From: Rhizobium sp. R634
GTDB lineage: Bacteria; Pseudomonadota; Alphaproteobacteria; Rhizobiales; Rhizobiaceae
NCBI RefSeq assembly: GCF_002211305.1
Contig: NZ_LOKW01000001.1
Coordinates: 868,001-932,000, forward strand
DNA: 64,000 nucleotides
Direction: 5' to 3'
Shown here: positions 8,158-18,172 of the stretch, piece by piece
Position numbering within the stretch: position 1 is the first letter of the stretch
How the letters are laid out: every line of letters begins with the position of its first letter
Notes under the pieces: generated by a model
Databases searched by the model: none
Seen by the model: only the letters and a program-made list of their open reading frames with translations
Told to the model about the DNA's origin: nothing
Position numbers and translations under genes: made by a program

Positions 8158-8748
8158 ATGAATTTGCATAGGATGCAGGTAAGGGGCGAAAACCATGGCA
8201 CGGCCATCGTCGGCGATACCAGCTTGACGTTAACGGCCAATGGAAGCACTGACTGGTTCCATCATCCGGCGGAAAGCTTTCGCCGGAACGACGTGCTTTC
8301 CTTAAGTACGGAAGTCGCTGAAGAGACGTTCGCAGTTGTCGCAAGGGTGTCAGTTGAGTTCTCATCACCCTACGACGCAGGTGCAATTTTCGTACAGACC
8401 GACGACGATAATTGGGCAAAACTGGCGTTTGAATACTCGGCTGCCCGAAAGCCAACAATCGTAAGCGTCGTTACAAGGACGACATCGGACGATTGCGACG
8501 GGCCAAATTTCCATGGAGAGGCTGTTTGGCTCCGCGTTTATTGCGACGGGGAAACGATCGCATTCCACTTTTCTGAGGACGGCAAATTCTGGCAGTTTTT
8601 GCGCTGGTTCTCTTTCCCTGGCATCCGCAACCGTCCAATTAAAGTTGGCTTCGGCGTTCAATCGCCGACGGGAGAGGGCTCGAAAGCTCACTTCGACAAT
8701 ATCGAACTGACCTTTGAAAAGATCGCTGACCTGCGAAGCGGTGCGTAA
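8158..8748 (+). CDS. DUF1349 concanavalin A-like domain protein
   Basis: A 196-residue protein spanning a complete DUF1349 domain (lectin/glucanase-like beta sandwich). Landmarks are a TDWFHHP segment, VEFSSPYDAGAIFVQTDDDNWAKLAFEY, and WLRVYCDGETIAFHFSEDGKFWQFLRWF near residues 120-150. A GGAGG box lies seven bases upstream of the ATG. There is no signal peptide, so it is probably cytoplasmic. The family has no established biochemical role; carbohydrate binding is only suggested by the fold. It stands alone: the gaps on both sides exceed 200 bases. Confidence 0.85.
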   Translation: MNLHRMQVRGENHGTAIVGDTSLTLTANGSTDWFHHPAESFRRNDVLSLSTEVAEETFAVVARVSVEFSSPYDAGAIFVQTDDDNWAKLAFEYSAARKPTIVSVVTRTTSDDCDGPNFHGEAVWLRVYCDGETIAFHFSEDGKFWQFLRWFSFPGIRNRPIKVGFGVQSPTGEGSKAHFDNIELTFEKIADLRSGA

Positions 8749-8950
8749 ACGGCATCGGCCCAGGCTCACGCGGCCTCGGTGTAATTGACCGCGAATGTTG
8801 CCAACCTTTGTCAGGAGATGAACAACCCTAGTGTCGCGCAAGGTCGTCAACTGGGCGACATGGATGGCATCCTCATCGCAATGACAAAACCGATGTATGC
8901 AGCAACAGTAGTGCGGCGCTTCGAGACACCAAACAAGACAGGAATAAACG

Positions 8951-9736
8951 ATGAAAGTTCCTACGGCGGATTTTCTGCACCGATTAGCCGACGCTGCCGA
9001 TCGCGAGACAGTGTCGCGATTTCGGCAAAAGCTTGAGGCGACAACTAAGCCAAAAGAGGGATACCGCTTTGATCCAGTAACCGAAGCGGATCGGGAGGCC
9101 GAACTGGCAATGCGAGCGCTGATCTCCGAGGAGTTTCCCGATCACAGCATTGTCGGTGAAGAGTACGGCATCACGGGAGCTGGAGCCTGCCAGTGGGTCC
9201 TCGATCCGATTGATGGCACTCGGCCTTTCCTGCTTGGAATTCCGGTATGGGGAACCTTGATCGGCTTTTGCGAGCAGGGGCGAGCGACCGCTGGATTAAT
9301 GAGCCAGCCAATCACGAGAGAGAGATTTTGGGCCCGCAACGGCGAAAGCTGGCTCACCACGGACAGCGCTACAACTCGCTTGACGACAAGTGCGTGCACG
9401 CAGCTCTCGGATGCCGTCTTACATACCAACTCGCCTGAAGGCGTGCGCCGGAACCCCGACGTTCGATTTGATGTGCTCGACGCGACGGTCAAAATGACCC
9501 GCTATGGAGGCGAGTGTTACGCTTTCGCCATGTTGGCGGCCGGCCACATCGATATCTGCGTCGAATTCAGTCTGCAGCCTTACGACATCGTGCCCCTAAT
9601 TCCGCTTGTCGAGGCAGCGGGGGGCACAGTAACGACGTTCGACGGGTCGCGTCCGGAAAACGGAGGCCGCATTATCGCTTCTGCCAACGAGGAACTCCAC
9701 GCCGCTGCGATCAGCGTTTTGATGCGTGGACGATGA
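8951..9736 (+). CDS. Histidinol-phosphatase-like inositol monophosphatase family enzyme
   Basis: A 261-residue IMPase-superfamily phosphatase. Metal-binding motifs are GEE at 69-71 and DPIDGT at 85-90, with the preceding DPVTEADREAE at 41-51; the C-terminal substrate side has YDIVPLIPLVEAAGG. In alphaproteobacteria such proteins are usually annotated HisN, hydrolysing histidinol phosphate with Mg2+. Here it is not among histidine genes, so a role on another sugar or polyol phosphate is equally possible. An AGGAA box precedes the ATG. Confidence 0.87.
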   Translation: MKVPTADFLHRLADAADRETVSRFRQKLEATTKPKEGYRFDPVTEADREAELAMRALISEEFPDHSIVGEEYGITGAGACQWVLDPIDGTRPFLLGIPVWGTLIGFCEQGRATAGLMSQPITRERFWARNGESWLTTDSATTRLTTSACTQLSDAVLHTNSPEGVRRNPDVRFDVLDATVKMTRYGGECYAFAMLAAGHIDICVEFSLQPYDIVPLIPLVEAAGGTVTTFDGSRPENGGRIIASANEELHAAAISVLMRGR

Positions 9737-10659
9737 AGCATGACGCGGCAATGGTGCGATCGCCAAGGGCTGAGCCAGTTGCGACGAGCCGCCGACGGTG
9801 GGCGCGACAGTGGGCTCGCCGTCAACTGTTTCCGGATACGACCTGGATCTGACGCTGGACGCGCGACTTTACGGTTGTCAGCACAGGTTTTAGATCGCCG
9901 ACATCAAATAGTCTGGGCCAACCTCCCACCTTACCTCAACCGCCACCGTCGTTGCGGGTAGCACGCTGCTTTCCGGCGTTTGCTCATCGGGCGCAATGGC
10001 AGGCGCAGTCATCCTGACAGTACTGCAAAGCGATCTGATCCCTGGCTGCCGGAATCCGCCTGACACAGATGGTGGCATGCGCGCACTCGTTCTTGCCAAT
10101 CGCTCTGACTGTCGCCCTCACGGCGCCGGCTCGTGAAAAGGAGGAACTGCATAAAACCGGCTTCGAGACGGCCTTCCAGCGGCTCGGACTGACCCGGCCC
10201 TCCAGCCACGCATTGGAGCTGCACCGCCAGGCATGGCCTTTTACCGTTTGCTGATTTTTCATAAATTTCGAAATTCCTCTGTGACGACGGAGTGTGCCTC
10301 TTTGATCAGTTCATTCCAGACGCGCTGAGCATGATGAAGCACTTTTGACTTCATAATGCTCATTCCCGTGAACGTGGTCGCCAGCTCAGAAACTGTCCGT
10401 CACTACCCTCGCACATCGCCTGGTAACCTCAAACACGGCACCGGCTGCCCGGGTGGGCTATTGCCGTCGCAAGTCAACCGGCTTCGGATTCTGCGCCGGC
10501 GGGAGCAAACATAAAGCAAAGTGCGCTTCATCCTGCGTCACCGTTTCGGAGTCTGCGAACTTGCGAGTCTGCCCTATGCGGCGGCAATGTAAGCGCAGTT
10601 GAACGGCTGCGGTCATTGCCAGCCCACGACTAAAGAGCAACGAACTCTAGAGGGTGAAG
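9737..10659. other. Long gap without a recognisable gene
   Basis: About 920 bases before the ThDP enzyme. All frames are broken within 60-90 codons. A 34-codon minus-strand frame near 10259-10363 and frames around 10000-10260 were considered, but none resembles a known family. The right end must carry the promoter of the large rightward operon; a weak TTGCGA at about 10560 is the best -35 candidate but has no convincing -10. Confidence 0.4.
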
Positions 10660-12465
10660 ATGATGAAACTCACAGGTGGCCAGGTCGTCGCGAGGGCACT
10701 GAAAGAGTATGGCGTCGAATATGTGGCTGGCGTTCCGGGGCACGGGATCTGGTCGCTTTTCGACGCATTCCTGGAAGAAGGCTCCCAACTTCCGTTCATC
10801 CAGGTCATGCACGAGCAGAGCGCCGTCCATATGGCGGATGGATATTTCCGAGCCAGCGGAAAGCCGATGGCTTGCTCGACCTCCGTCGGGCCGGGCGCTG
10901 CAAATACCATCATCGGTCTCGCAACAGCGCTAACCGATTCCACCTCGCTTTTCTACGTATCGGGTTCTCCGCAGACCTATATGCACGGTCACGGCACCAT
11001 GCAAGAACTCGAACGTCATCAGGATAACGCCTTTCCGCGCGTCACTGAGCAGGTTACCAAACGTGCGTGGCAGGCAAATTCCGTTCAAGTTCTTCCCAGC
11101 ATCATGCATCGCGCCTTCAGCGAAATGCTCACCGGCCGCCCGGGCCCGGTGCATGTCGAAGTTCCGATGGACGTTCAGGTCGAAGCCGCCGACGTTACGA
11201 TCCATCCCCTTCAGAAGCGGCTTCCGATCGGCATTGCCTACCCGGATCCGCGCGCGATTGAAGCTGCGGTGAAGGTCCTTCTTTCAGCCGAGCGGCCTGT
11301 CATCGTCGCCGGCGGCGGCGCAATTTCTGCAAATGCATCCGAGGAATTGACGCGACTGGCCGAAAAACTGGGTGCAGCCGTCTCGATTACCTGGAACGGC
11401 AAAGGAGCGATCTCTGAAGATCACCAGCTGTTTATCGGCGCTGTCGGACAGACCGGCACGACCTGCGGCAACAAGATCACGGCCTCGGCAGACGTCGTCG
11501 TCTCCGTCGGTTGTCGCTTCACGGACTGGTCTGCTTCCTCGTATGCCAAGGGCGTCTCCTTCTCGATTCCCTCTGCAAAGCTGATTCACATCGATCTCGA
11601 TCCACGCGAAATCGGCAAGAACTACGAGACCGAGGTCGGCATCGTGGCGGACGCCAAGGTTACTCTCGAAGCCATTCTGTCGCTGATTTCCGACGCAGAC
11701 TCCACAAAAATGCTGTCGCGCCGTGAACCTTTCCTGGCTGACGTCCAGAAAGCGAAAGCAGATTGGCGCGCGCAGGTCGAGCCGCGCGAAACGAGCCGCG
11801 AAACGCCGTTTACGTCGCAGCGCCCCTTGATGGCGCTTCGCAAAGTTCTCGATCGTGACGGCATCGTTGTCGTTGGATCGGGAAATACGCAAGGGTCAGT
11901 GAAGCAGAGCTTCCCGATCTACAAGCCCCGCACCCACATCACATCCGGTTCCTATTCGCCGATGGGATGGGCCGTTCCCGCAGCGCTCGGCGCCAAACTG
12001 GCCTGCCCAGACAAGCAGGTCGTCGCGATCGTCGGAGACGGTGACTTCATGATGTCTCTCCCGGAGATGGGAACAGCGGTCATGAACGGCATCAACGTTG
12101 TCTTCCTCGTTCTGAATAATTTCGGATACATGTCCATCCGCGGTGGTCAGCGGAAGTTCATGGGCCGCCACGTCGCTTCCGAGTTCAACCACCATGTCGG
12201 CAACGGTGAACCTTATTCTGCCGACATCGCCGCCTCTGCACGCGCATTTGGTCTCGAAGCATGGAAGGTCGAGAAGGACGAGGACCTCGAAAGCAGCATC
12301 AAGGCAGCATTGGAGTGCGGTGGGCCTGCTCTCGTCGAGGTGATCGTATCGCGTGACGCCGCTGGCCCGTTCGCCACCGGCTGGTGGGACTTCCCGTCGC
12401 CGGCCTATTACGAGAAGGAACAGGCTGCCTACGCAAAGATGCGCGAACTCGAGCAGCATCTGTAG
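10660..12465 (+). CDS. Thiamine-diphosphate-dependent enzyme, acetolactate synthase-like
   Basis: About 601 residues from ATG 10660 (AGAGGG box 5-10 bases upstream; ATG 10663 is an alternative). It has the three-domain layout of the acetolactate synthase/pyruvate oxidase family. The N-terminal Pyr domain holds the catalytic Glu52 in MHEQSAVHMADGY; the ThDP/Mg motif begins GDGDFMMSLPEMGT at 459 and reaches VVFLVLNN. The central domain has RPVIVAGGGAISANASEELT. No small regulatory subunit follows, so branched-chain synthesis is unlikely. Operon context (HisD-like dehydrogenase, sugar importer, GMC oxidoreductases) suggests cleavage or condensation of a 2-oxo acid in catabolism. The exact reaction is unknown. 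Confidence 0.85.
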   Translation: MMKLTGGQVVARALKEYGVEYVAGVPGHGIWSLFDAFLEEGSQLPFIQVMHEQSAVHMADGYFRASGKPMACSTSVGPGAANTIIGLATALTDSTSLFYVSGSPQTYMHGHGTMQELERHQDNAFPRVTEQVTKRAWQANSVQVLPSIMHRAFSEMLTGRPGPVHVEVPMDVQVEAADVTIHPLQKRLPIGIAYPDPRAIEAAVKVLLSAERPVIVAGGGAISANASEELTRLAEKLGAAVSITWNGKGAISEDHQLFIGAVGQTGTTCGNKITASADVVVSVGCRFTDWSASSYAKGVSFSIPSAKLIHIDLDPREIGKNYETEVGIVADAKVTLEAILSLISDADSTKMLSRREPFLADVQKAKADWRAQVEPRETSRETPFTSQRPLMALRKVLDRDGIVVVGSGNTQGSVKQSFPIYKPRTHITSGSYSPMGWAVPAALGAKLACPDKQVVAIVGDGDFMMSLPEMGTAVMNGINVVFLVLNNFGYMSIRGGQRKFMGRHVASEFNHHVGNGEPYSADIAASARAFGLEAWKVEKDEDLESSIKAALECGGPALVEVIVSRDAAGPFATGWWDFPSPAYYEKEQAAYAKMRELEQHL

Positions 12466-12481
12466 AGCCAACTTCAGGCTG

Positions 12482-12501
12482 GGGGCGCCGCCTGGCGCCC
12501 C
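12482..12501 (+). other. Intercistronic hairpin
   Basis: Perfect eight-base stem GGGGCGCC/GGCGCCCC with a four-base loop (GCCT) in the 100-base space between the ThDP enzyme and the next gene. There is no U-tract, so RNA stabilisation or partial attenuation is more likely than termination. Confidence 0.55.
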
Positions 12502-12566
12502 GCCAACCACAGTCTCTCCAAACCCAGAATGCGGGGCACGGCTTCCGCAAACGAAGAGTTATTGTC

Positions 12567-13883
12567 ATGATCAGACACATCAAAACTGCCCAAGCCTCGA
12601 CCGCGGGCGCTTCCGATGGCGCGATAACGAAAGCTGTCGAGGAGCTCCTTTCTAAGGTGGAAGCCGGCGGCGACAAAGCGGTCCGGGAACTCTCCGTTAA
12701 GTTCGACAGATTCGACCGCGAGTCCTATCGCCTGACAAAAGACGAAATCGCTGCCGCGATCAATTCGCTGACCCAGCAGGAGCGCGAGGACTTGGACTTT
12801 GCCCAGGACCAGGTCCGCCGCTTCGCACAGGCACAAAGAGATGCGCTGCAGGATCTCGAAGTCGAGACTATTCCAGGCGTGGTCCTCGGCCATCGCAATG
12901 TGCCGATCGAAAATGTCGGCTGCTACGTGCCGGGTGGAAAATATCCGCTGCTTGCATCGGCTCATATGACTGTGCTGACAGCGCGTGTGGCGGGCTGCGA
13001 CCGCGTCATCACCTGTGCTCCCCCATTCAACGGACAGATATCCAACAAGATAGTCGCCGCACAGGCTCTCGCCGGTGCAGACGAGATCTACTGCATTGGC
13101 GGTGTCCAGGCGATCGCGGCGATGGGCTATGGCACAGAAACGATCGAAGCCGTCGACATGCTTGCCGGTCCGGGCAATGCTTATGTGGCAGAGGCCAAGC
13201 GTCTTTTGTTCGGCAAGGTCGGTATCGACCTGTTTGCCGGCCCGACCGAAACGCTGGTGATTGCTGACGAGAGCGTCGACGGTGAAATTGTCGCAACGGA
13301 CCTGCTCGGCCAAGCCGAACATGGTGCCAACTCTCCGGCAGTGCTCATCACCAATTCCGAGAAGCTCGCCAAGGATACACTTGCCGAAATAGACCGGCTC
13401 CTGCAGATCCTTCCGACGGCCGCCGTCGCAGGAAAGGCCTGGAACGACTGCGGAGAGATCATCCTCTGCGACACGATCGAGGAAATGGTGTCCGAAGCCG
13501 ACCGCGTCGCTTCGGAACACGTTCAGGTCATGACGAGCGATCCGAACTATTTTCTCGAGAATATGAAAAACTATGGCGCGCTGTTCCTTGGCGCCCGCAC
13601 CAATGTCGCTTTCGGGGACAAGGTCATCGGCACGAACCACACACTGCCGACGAACAAGGCCGCGCGCTACACCGGCGGTCTGTGGGTCGGGAAATTCCTC
13701 AAGACCTGCACCTATCAGCGCATCGAGACCGATGAGGCATCAGCCCTTATCGGTGCCTATAGCTCTCGTCTCTGCCTAATGGAAGGCTTCGCGGGTCACG
13801 CCGAGCAAGCCAACATTCGTGTCCGCCGCTTCGGTGGCCGCAACATTCCTTACGCGGGGGCCGCCGGCCCGCGCGACGCATAA
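12567..13883 (+). CDS. Histidinol dehydrogenase-like NAD-dependent alcohol dehydrogenase (HpsN-type)
   Basis: A 438-residue member of the HisD superfamily. The open frame reaches 61 codons further upstream, but the ATG at 12567 gives the normal N-terminus and follows an ACGAAGAG box. Seen are VGCYVPGGKYPLLASAHMTVLTA, LAGPGNAYV, the QAEHG metal ligands, the catalytic SEH segment, and GTNHTLPT. The motif VPGGKYPLLASAHM resembles the sulfopropanediol 3-dehydrogenase (HpsN) branch more than biosynthetic HisD. HisD enzymes oxidise an alcohol to a carboxylate in two NAD-linked steps. In this operon the substrate is probably a polyol or sulfonated diol; that is inference. Confidence 0.85.
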   Translation: MIRHIKTAQASTAGASDGAITKAVEELLSKVEAGGDKAVRELSVKFDRFDRESYRLTKDEIAAAINSLTQQEREDLDFAQDQVRRFAQAQRDALQDLEVETIPGVVLGHRNVPIENVGCYVPGGKYPLLASAHMTVLTARVAGCDRVITCAPPFNGQISNKIVAAQALAGADEIYCIGGVQAIAAMGYGTETIEAVDMLAGPGNAYVAEAKRLLFGKVGIDLFAGPTETLVIADESVDGEIVATDLLGQAEHGANSPAVLITNSEKLAKDTLAEIDRLLQILPTAAVAGKAWNDCGEIILCDTIEEMVSEADRVASEHVQVMTSDPNYFLENMKNYGALFLGARTNVAFGDKVIGTNHTLPTNKAARYTGGLWVGKFLKTCTYQRIETDEASALIGAYSSRLCLMEGFAGHAEQANIRVRRFGGRNIPYAGAAGPRDA

Positions 13884-13961
13884 CCCACCGGCGGCTTCGA
13901 CACCCCTCTTGTCGAGACTGCCCCAACCCACCAACCGCTGAGGCAAAAAAGGGGAACTACA

Positions 13962-15212
13962 ATGAAACTGAAAATGCTTCTTACCGCTTCGATCTCTCTT
14001 CTTCCGATAGCCGCTGTGGCGCAGGAGAACCCCAAGGTCGAAGGTATTCACCACTGGGTTTCCGAGAGCGAGGTCAAGGCGCTCAAGGTCATTACCGACA
14101 AGCTCGCCACCAAGGGCTACACGTGGCAGGACAGCGCAGTCGGCGGGCTCTCCGGCGCGAACGCCTTGCAGGCGCTACGTACCCGACTTGCCGCCGGCAA
14201 TCCGCCGACGACGATGCAATTTCTCGGCTTCGAGGGGCTCGACTGGGCGAACGAAGGCGTCTTGCGTTCGCTGAACGAACTTTATGAGAAGAACGGGTGG
14301 GAAAAGACCATCTCTCCCCAGCTGGAAGCCTTCGTCAAAAACGGCGACGACTACATCTCCGTGCCGATCAACATGCATCGCCAGAACTGGATCTGGGCCA
14401 ACAAGGCACTCTTCGACAAGTACGGCATCAGCGAGCCAAAGAGTTGGGACGAAGTGATCGCAGTTGGCCAGAAGCTCAAAGCTGCGGGTGTCGTCCCTCT
14501 GGCGATGGGCGACGAGCCCTGGCAGATCCTCGAAGTCTTCGAAGCAATCGCGGCCGACATGAACGGGCCGGATTTCTACAAGAAGGCGATTGTCGATCTC
14601 GACGAGGACGAGTTGTCGAGTGACAAGATGGTCAAGACGTTCGACATGCTGCGCAAGGTTCGCGGCCTGGTCGATGACGGTTTCACCGGCCGCGACTGGG
14701 CGGTTGCATCCGCAATGGTCGCCGACGGCAAGGCGGGTATGCAGTTGATGGGCGATTGGGCCAAGGGCGAGTTCCTCAACAAAGGTCTCAAACCTGGATC
14801 CGACTTTCTCTGCTTCCCGACGCCAGCGCAGACGCCCTATTTCAAGTTCGTCATCGACGCCTTCGGCCTCTTCAAGACCGATAGCGAACCGCTTGTCCTC
14901 GCGCAGGACGCCTGGGCGGAGTCCGTCATGGATCCGCAGGTCCAGCGTGACTTCAACAAGGTCAAGGGGTCGATCCCCGCCCGTATCGATATCTCGGTTT
15001 CGGATTTCGACGCCTGCGCACAGCGCAGCTTCGCCGACCGCGATAGAGCCCAGAAGAACGACACGATGCTCGGCGGGTTGACGGAAGGCTTCGCCAACCA
15101 GCCGCAGTTCACCGGTGTCTTCAGCGACGTGGTCGCGAAGTTCTTCACGACCGATATGTCTTCCGAGGACGCGGTCAAGGCTCTCGTCGACGGAATCAAC
15201 AACGCAAAGTGA
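13962..15212 (+). CDS. CUT1 sugar ABC importer, periplasmic binding protein
   Basis: A 416-residue binding protein with a Sec signal peptide MKLKMLLTASISLLPIAAVAQ cleaved near residue 21. The mature protein resembles glucose/mannose-type CUT1 binding proteins: GIHHWVSESEVKALKVI, QFLGFEGLDWANEGVLRSL, VPINMHRQNWIWANKALFDKYGI and WQILEVFEAI. It is followed by two permeases and an ATPase, giving a complete importer. Ligand is predicted to be a monosaccharide or polyol. A GGGGAAC box precedes the start. Confidence 0.93.
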   Translation: MKLKMLLTASISLLPIAAVAQENPKVEGIHHWVSESEVKALKVITDKLATKGYTWQDSAVGGLSGANALQALRTRLAAGNPPTTMQFLGFEGLDWANEGVLRSLNELYEKNGWEKTISPQLEAFVKNGDDYISVPINMHRQNWIWANKALFDKYGISEPKSWDEVIAVGQKLKAAGVVPLAMGDEPWQILEVFEAIAADMNGPDFYKKAIVDLDEDELSSDKMVKTFDMLRKVRGLVDDGFTGRDWAVASAMVADGKAGMQLMGDWAKGEFLNKGLKPGSDFLCFPTPAQTPYFKFVIDAFGLFKTDSEPLVLAQDAWAESVMDPQVQRDFNKVKGSIPARIDISVSDFDACAQRSFADRDRAQKNDTMLGGLTEGFANQPQFTGVFSDVVAKFFTTDMSSEDAVKALVDGINNAK

Positions 15213-15226
15213 GCGTCCGTCCGGTT

Positions 15227-15248
15227 CCAGCCCGCCAAGGCGGGCTGG
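15227..15248 (+). other. Hairpin after the binding-protein gene
   Basis: Perfect 10-base inverted repeat (CCAGCCCGCC/GGCGGGCTGG) with only AA between the arms, 14 bases after the stop of the binding protein. Only a TT-rich but not U-run sequence follows, so mRNA protection with partial attenuation before the permease genes is likely. Confidence 0.65.
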
Positions 15249-15294
15249 TTTACCGCACTTCGACGCACATGCGCCTCAACGCTGGAATGCTGTG

Positions 15295-16191
15295 ATGAAC
15301 AGTAGGATTTCTCCGAAAGATAGATTTACGCTCTGGTTGCCCCGGCTGGTCCTCTCTCCGAGTTTGGTGGTGGTTTTCATCGGCGTCTATCTCTTCATTG
15401 CATGGACGGGCTGGATATCCCTGTCATCGTCCAAAATGGTGCCGCGATACGACTTCGTCGGCCTGGAGCAATATGTTCGCCTTTGGGCAACGCCCCGCTG
15501 GGAGACGGCAGTCGCCAATCTCTTCATTTTCACGGTGCTGTTCCTGGCAATAACGATCGCGCTCGGCCTATTCCTCGCGATCCTTCTCGACCAGCAGGTT
15601 CGGGCCGAGGGCTTCCTGCGCGCCGTCTACCTCTATCCGATGGCGCTTTCGTTCATCGTTACCGGCACCGCGTGGAAGTGGATCCTCAACCCTGGACTCG
15701 GGGTGCAGAAAGTCGTCAACGAGCTCGGCTGGACCGGCTTTGTCTTCGACTGGATCACGAGACCGGAATATGCCATCTACTGTGTCGTGATTGCGGCGGT
15801 CTGGCAATCGACCGGCTTTGCCATGGCAATTTTCCTGGCTGGCCTGCGGGGCATCGACAATTCCGTGATCAAGGCCGCGCAAATCGAAGGTGCCGGCCTT
15901 GTGCGGATCTACTGGAGCATCATCGTGCCCATGCTCCGGCCGGCCTTCCTCAGCGTCATCGTTCTTCTGAGCTATATCTCAATCAAAAGTTTCGATCTTG
16001 TCCTGGCGCTGACAAACGGTGGCCCGGGCAGCGCTACCGAAATGCCGTCGACCTTCATGTTTTCCGCGACCTTTAAACGAAATCAGATGGGCATTGGTGC
16101 GGCGAGCGCCATGATGATGCTGATGACGGTCGCGGCGATCATCGTGCCCTACCTCTATTCTGAACTCAGGGAGAGCCGCAATGACCACTGA
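15295..16191 (+). CDS. CUT1 sugar ABC importer permease 1
   Basis: A 298-residue MalF-type permease. ATG 15295 is chosen because the sequence upstream in the same frame overlaps the binding-protein gene and the hairpin. Six membrane segments are apparent, the first at VVVFIGVYLFIAW, and the EAA coupling loop reads EGAGLVRIYWSIIVPMLRP near residues 198-216. Its end overlaps the second permease by 11 bases, so the two are coupled. It should form a heterodimer with that protein in the inner membrane. Confidence 0.93.
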   Translation: MNSRISPKDRFTLWLPRLVLSPSLVVVFIGVYLFIAWTGWISLSSSKMVPRYDFVGLEQYVRLWATPRWETAVANLFIFTVLFLAITIALGLFLAILLDQQVRAEGFLRAVYLYPMALSFIVTGTAWKWILNPGLGVQKVVNELGWTGFVFDWITRPEYAIYCVVIAAVWQSTGFAMAIFLAGLRGIDNSVIKAAQIEGAGLVRIYWSIIVPMLRPAFLSVIVLLSYISIKSFDLVLALTNGGPGSATEMPSTFMFSATFKRNQMGIGAASAMMMLMTVAAIIVPYLYSELRESRNDH

Positions 16192-17059
16192 GGTTAACAA
16201 GGCGCGGCGCTCCGCCTTTTTCGGGCGCATCCTCGTCTACGGATCGCTCATCGCTCTTGCGGCGTTCTATCTGATGCCGCTCTGGGTGATGATCGTCACC
16301 TCGCTCAAGTCGCTTGACGAGATCTATTCCGGCTCCTTCATCGGACTTCCGCAGCAGGTTACTTTCGACGCCTGGCAGAAGGCTTGGGACGAAGCATGCA
16401 TCGGCACCGAGTGCAGCGGGCTGAAGCCTTATTTCGTCAATTCGCTGCTGATGGTCATTCCGGCGGTCATTCTGTCGACCGGGATCGGAGCGATCAATGG
16501 CTACATCCTTACGAAATGGCGATTCCCAGGCTCAAACTTCGTGTTCGGCATGCTGCTTTTCGGCTGCTTCCTGCCCTTCCAGGCGGTGATCCTGCCGATG
16601 GCCCAGCTGCTCGGCGCCCTGAAGCTCTCGGGAACAGTCCCTGGCTTGGTACTCGTTCACACGGTCTACGGTATCAGCTTCACGACGCTGTTCTTCAGGA
16701 ACTACTTCATCACGATCCCCAACGAGCTGACGCGTGCGGCGCAAATCGACGGTGCCGGATTTTTCCGCATCTTCTTTTCCATCATGCTGCCGGCGGCGCT
16801 GCCGATCATCGTCGTTTCGTGCATCTGGCAGTTCACGCAGATATGGAATGATTTCCTCTTCGGTGTGTCGTTTACTGCGGGACAATCGTCACCGATCACC
16901 GTGGCCCTCAATAATATCGTCAACGTCACGATGGGGCGCAAGCAATACAACGTCGACATGGCCGCTGCCATGATCGCCGCAATTCCCACGCTCGTCGTCT
17001 ACATCCTGGCAGGCCGCTACTTCGTACGCGGACTGACTGCCGGTGCCGTGAAAGGCTGA
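16181..17059 (+). CDS. CUT1 sugar ABC importer permease 2
   Basis: A 292-residue MalG-type permease with six membrane segments and the coupling loop [19 protein letters not shown] near residues 190-208. The periplasmic insert [13 protein letters not shown] holds two cysteines, as in glucose-type systems of rhizobia. Its start lies inside the end of permease 1, and its stop is four bases before the ATPase. It completes the membrane channel for the sugar importer. Confidence 0.93.
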   Translation: MTTEVNKARRSAFFGRILVYGSLIALAAFYLMPLWVMIVTSLKSLDEIYSGSFIGLPQQVTFDAWQKAWDEACIGTECSGLKPYFVNSLLMVIPAVILSTGIGAINGYILTKWRFPGSNFVFGMLLFGCFLPFQAVILPMAQLLGALKLSGTVPGLVLVHTVYGISFTTLFFRNYFITIPNELTRAAQIDGAGFFRIFFSIMLPAALPIIVVSCIWQFTQIWNDFLFGVSFTAGQSSPITVALNNIVNVTMGRKQYNVDMAAAMIAAIPTLVVYILAGRYFVRGLTAGAVKG

Positions 17060-17063
17060 ACCC

Positions 17064-18164
17064 ATGTCTACTCTCGAAATCAACCGCGTCCGCAAGGCCT
17101 ATGGCGAACTGGAAGTCCTGAAGGAAGTATCGATATCCATCGGCACGGGCGATTTCCTTGTGCTGCTCGGACCTTCCGGCTGCGGCAAGTCGACCCTCCT
17201 CAACATGATCGCAGGTTTGGAGACAATCACCGGCGGTGAGATCCGCATCGGACAAAAGGTGGTCAACCACCTTTCGCCGAAGGACCGCGATATCGCCATG
17301 GTCTTCCAGTCCTACGCGCTCTATCCTACGATGACAGTGCGGCAAAACATCGAGTTCGGAATGAAGATCCGCAGAGTGCTTCCGGCCGAGCGGGACAAAG
17401 CGGTCAAGGCTGCGGCCGATCTTCTCCAGATCAGCCATCTTCTTGATCGCAAGCCGTCGCAACTGTCGGGAGGCCAGCGCCAGCGCGTCGCCATGGGACG
17501 TGCGATCGTCCGCCAGCCAAAGCTTTTTTTGTTCGACGAACCGCTGTCTAACCTTGATGCTAAGCTTCGCGTCGACATGCGTACCGAAATCAAGCGCCTG
17601 CATCAGCGCCTTGGCACGACAATCGTCTACGTCACACACGACCAGATCGAAGCCATGACGCTCGCAACCCGTGTCGCGGTTATGAAGGATGGCGTCGTCC
17701 AGCATCTCGACGAGCCTCAGAAGGTCTATGACCGGCCGGCAAATGTCTATGTCGCAAAGTTCGTCGGCTCACCGTCGATGAACATCATCCCCAGCAGGCT
17801 CGAGGTCGCCGGCTCATCCGTGGCCGCCGTCATCGACGTGCCGAATAAGCCATCGGCGTCCATAACCGGTATCGCACTCTCTGCCGAGTCAGCCAAACGG
17901 TATGCCGGCAAGAATGTGCTTGTGGGGATCCGCCCGGAGAACTTCACACCCGCCTCCGCTGGAGCTGGCAACCACATCGCAGTGGATGTCGATGTGGTCG
18001 AGCCGACAGGACCTGATGCCCTCGTCGTGTTCCAGCTTGCAAACGTCGAGGTAACCGCGAGATTGCCCCCAAACGTCACTCGATCGCGCTCTGAAGCATC
18101 GCTCGCCGTCGATGCGTCGAAGATCGTCCTGTTCGACGCCCAGACCGAAGCCAGAATTGATTGA
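17064..18164 (+). CDS. CUT1 sugar ABC importer ATPase (UgpC/MalK type)
   Basis: A 366-residue ATPase: Walker [11 protein letters not shown]-loop QSYALYPT, signature [14 protein letters not shown], Walker [16 protein letters not shown] and H-loop VTHDQIEAM. The last 130 residues form the OB/TOBE regulatory domain (GIRPENFTP). This class drives CUT1 sugar importers and one copy can serve several permeases. It directly follows its permeases and its stop is eight bases from the next start. Confidence 0.94.
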   Translation: MSTLEINRVRKAYGELEVLKEVSISIGTGDFLVLLGPSGCGKSTLLNMIAGLETITGGEIRIGQKVVNHLSPKDRDIAMVFQSYALYPTMTVRQNIEFGMKIRRVLPAERDKAVKAAADLLQISHLLDRKPSQLSGGQRQRVAMGRAIVRQPKLFLFDEPLSNLDAKLRVDMRTEIKRLHQRLGTTIVYVTHDQIEAMTLATRVAVMKDGVVQHLDEPQKVYDRPANVYVAKFVGSPSMNIIPSRLEVAGSSVAAVIDVPNKPSASITGIALSAESAKRYAGKNVLVGIRPENFTPASAGAGNHIAVDVDVVEPTGPDALVVFQLANVEVTARLPPNVTRSRSEASLAVDASKIVLFDAQTEARID

Positions 18165-18172
18165 GGTATGCC

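Noticed and set aside
10259-10363. Short minus-strand peptide frame (34 codons) with a possible start at 10363
   Set aside because: No ribosome site, no similarity recognised, and upstream frame closed by a stop.
12474-13640. A 388-codon open frame on the minus strand opposite the HisD-like gene
   Set aside because: It is antisense to a clearly conserved dehydrogenase, has no recognisable domain and follows from high-GC third positions.
8951-13883. Reading HisN-like and HisD-like genes as a histidine biosynthesis cluster
   Set aside because: They are about 2.8 kb apart with a gene-poor gap, no other his gene is present, and the HisD-like protein has HpsN-type motifs beside catabolic genes.
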